Shown piece after piece: positions 63,595-64,000 of a stretch of DNA of 64,000 nt. The stretch comes from Hymenopus coronatus. Its lineage: Eukaryota; Arthropoda; Insecta; Mantodea; Hymenopodidae. A model generated the notes under the pieces. That model saw nothing but the letters and a program-made list of their open reading frames with translations. It was not told where the DNA came from and did not search any database. The position numbers and the translations under genes are program-made. Location of the stretch: assembly GCA_030762935.1 (NCBI GenBank), contig CM060883.1:31180501-31244500 (forward strand), written 5' to 3'. Every line of letters starts with the position of its first letter. Position 1 is the first letter of the stretch.

Positions 63595-63884
63595 TCGTGA
63601 AATTTACCGTTTTAAAGTTATTCCTTGTTATACTTAACTTTTCTCACACGTAAATTAATTTGGAAACTCCTGGCCATGCAAAGAAACAAATTTCAGTCAC
63701 TATCGCTTTAGGCTAGTATACTGCCTTATTTCCCTTATATTTAAAAGGAAGAAAGTAATAAGACCATTTCTGCTAATGTTTATCTCGATTAGCATGAAAC
63801 AGATAGTAGAATAACTTTTTAATAATAATTTTTTTACAGAGCTGTAGAGAAAGTGATTTGAATGGAAGACTTCAGATTTTTTCA
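63595..63884 (-). mobile_element. HLR 5' part, reverse
   Basis: TACCGTTTTAAAGTTATTCC TTGTTA, TATCGCTTTAGGCTAGTATA, TTATCTCGATTAGCATGAAA and GAGAAAGTGATTTGAATGGA AGACTTCAGATTTTTTC. It adjoins the preceding palindromic copy. Confidence 0.87.
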
Positions 63885-64000
63885 AGAAATGCACTTTCAA
63901 TTTATAAATCCCCATATGTTCATTTATTTATTGCAGTGCTCGTGCCAAAATCTGCCAGGAGCTTTAGTTTGGCTCATCCTCTGTAGCTACTTAGGAAAAC
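63885..64000. other. Unassigned window end
   Basis: Nothing recognised. Confidence 0.4.

Noticed and set aside
1..64000. Canonical Helitron (TC..CTRR ends) for HLR
   Set aside because: The 3' end is AAAGTAAAAA rather than CTRR, and the terminal palindrome is AT-rich and very close to the end; the Helentron/HINE layout fits better.

Overview
The window is repeat-dominated nuclear DNA from an animal, AT-rich (about 65% A+T by eye), with no intact gene that I recognise. A mellifera-like mariner, many tRNA-headed SINEs, a non-LTR retrotransposon 3' end, a solo LTR and short exon-like islands between repeats point to an arthropod with a large genome. An arachnid, perhaps an orb-weaving spider, is my guess from general resemblance, not something the sequence proves.

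The main occupant is one repeat family, called HLR here (hairpin/Helentron-like repeat). A full copy is about 0.85-0.95 kb. It begins AAAAATCTGATGTGTTCCATTCAC, carries ACTTTCTCTAC about 27 nt inside that end, has a 9-bp-stem hairpin (TACCAAGTTTGGTA core) just before a CA/GACA microsatellite, and ends in an imperfect palindrome around CTATGTACATAG followed by GTAGAGAAAGTAAAAA. I count more than 35 full or partial copies in both orientations, about 26 kb or 40% of the window. Many are interrupted by other elements, and several are fused into palindromes.

The second layer is SINEs. There are at least nine head or body types, named S1-S9 here, plus one 5S-rRNA-like fragment. S1 is commonest (13 copies), then S2, S3 and S4. 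Several have clear target-site duplications: S2 at 4730, S5 at 6817, S6 at 9531, S3 at 30275, S4 at 36739, S1 at 42652 and S1 at 46287.

Layout. 1-7.4 kb: HLR copies, a 0.6 kb direct duplication, S1/S2/S3/S8, an (AAT)n tract and a candidate terminal exon near 5.2-5.4 kb. 7.4-13.5 kb: HLR copies, S7, a minus-strand signal-peptide-like exon at 8.6-8.7 kb, S6 and S4. 13.5-15.4 kb: LTR-like sequence, then a 1.3 kb frameshifted mariner. 15.6-21 kb: S1, a palindromic HLR with S2 inside, a mariner-end fragment, a 1.3 kb minisatellite and a LINE 3' end. 21-33 kb: dense, nested and tandem HLR. 33.2-36.2 kb: tandem array of about 0.8 kb units. 36.2-43 kb: 5S-like piece, S4, S1, mariner remnant, S8, S9, S3, HLR and S2. 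43-56.6 kb: HLR pairs, S1/S2/S3 and a long perfect-looking hairpin at 49.9 kb. 56.8-57.5 kb: palindromic mariner derivative. 58-64 kb: HLR copies, one holding a 417-bp solo LTR, and a 0.35 kb direct duplication.

Nothing here works as an operon or pathway. The elements are related by insertion: SINEs, an LTR and mariners sit inside HLRs, and HLRs sit inside HLRs, so relative ages can be read. The few exon-like islands (8632-8722 minus, 5173-5374 plus, 40426-40690 minus) suggest the window may lie within or between genes with long introns. All coordinates of repeat edges are hand-read and good to about 5-15 bases unless a target-site duplication is given.
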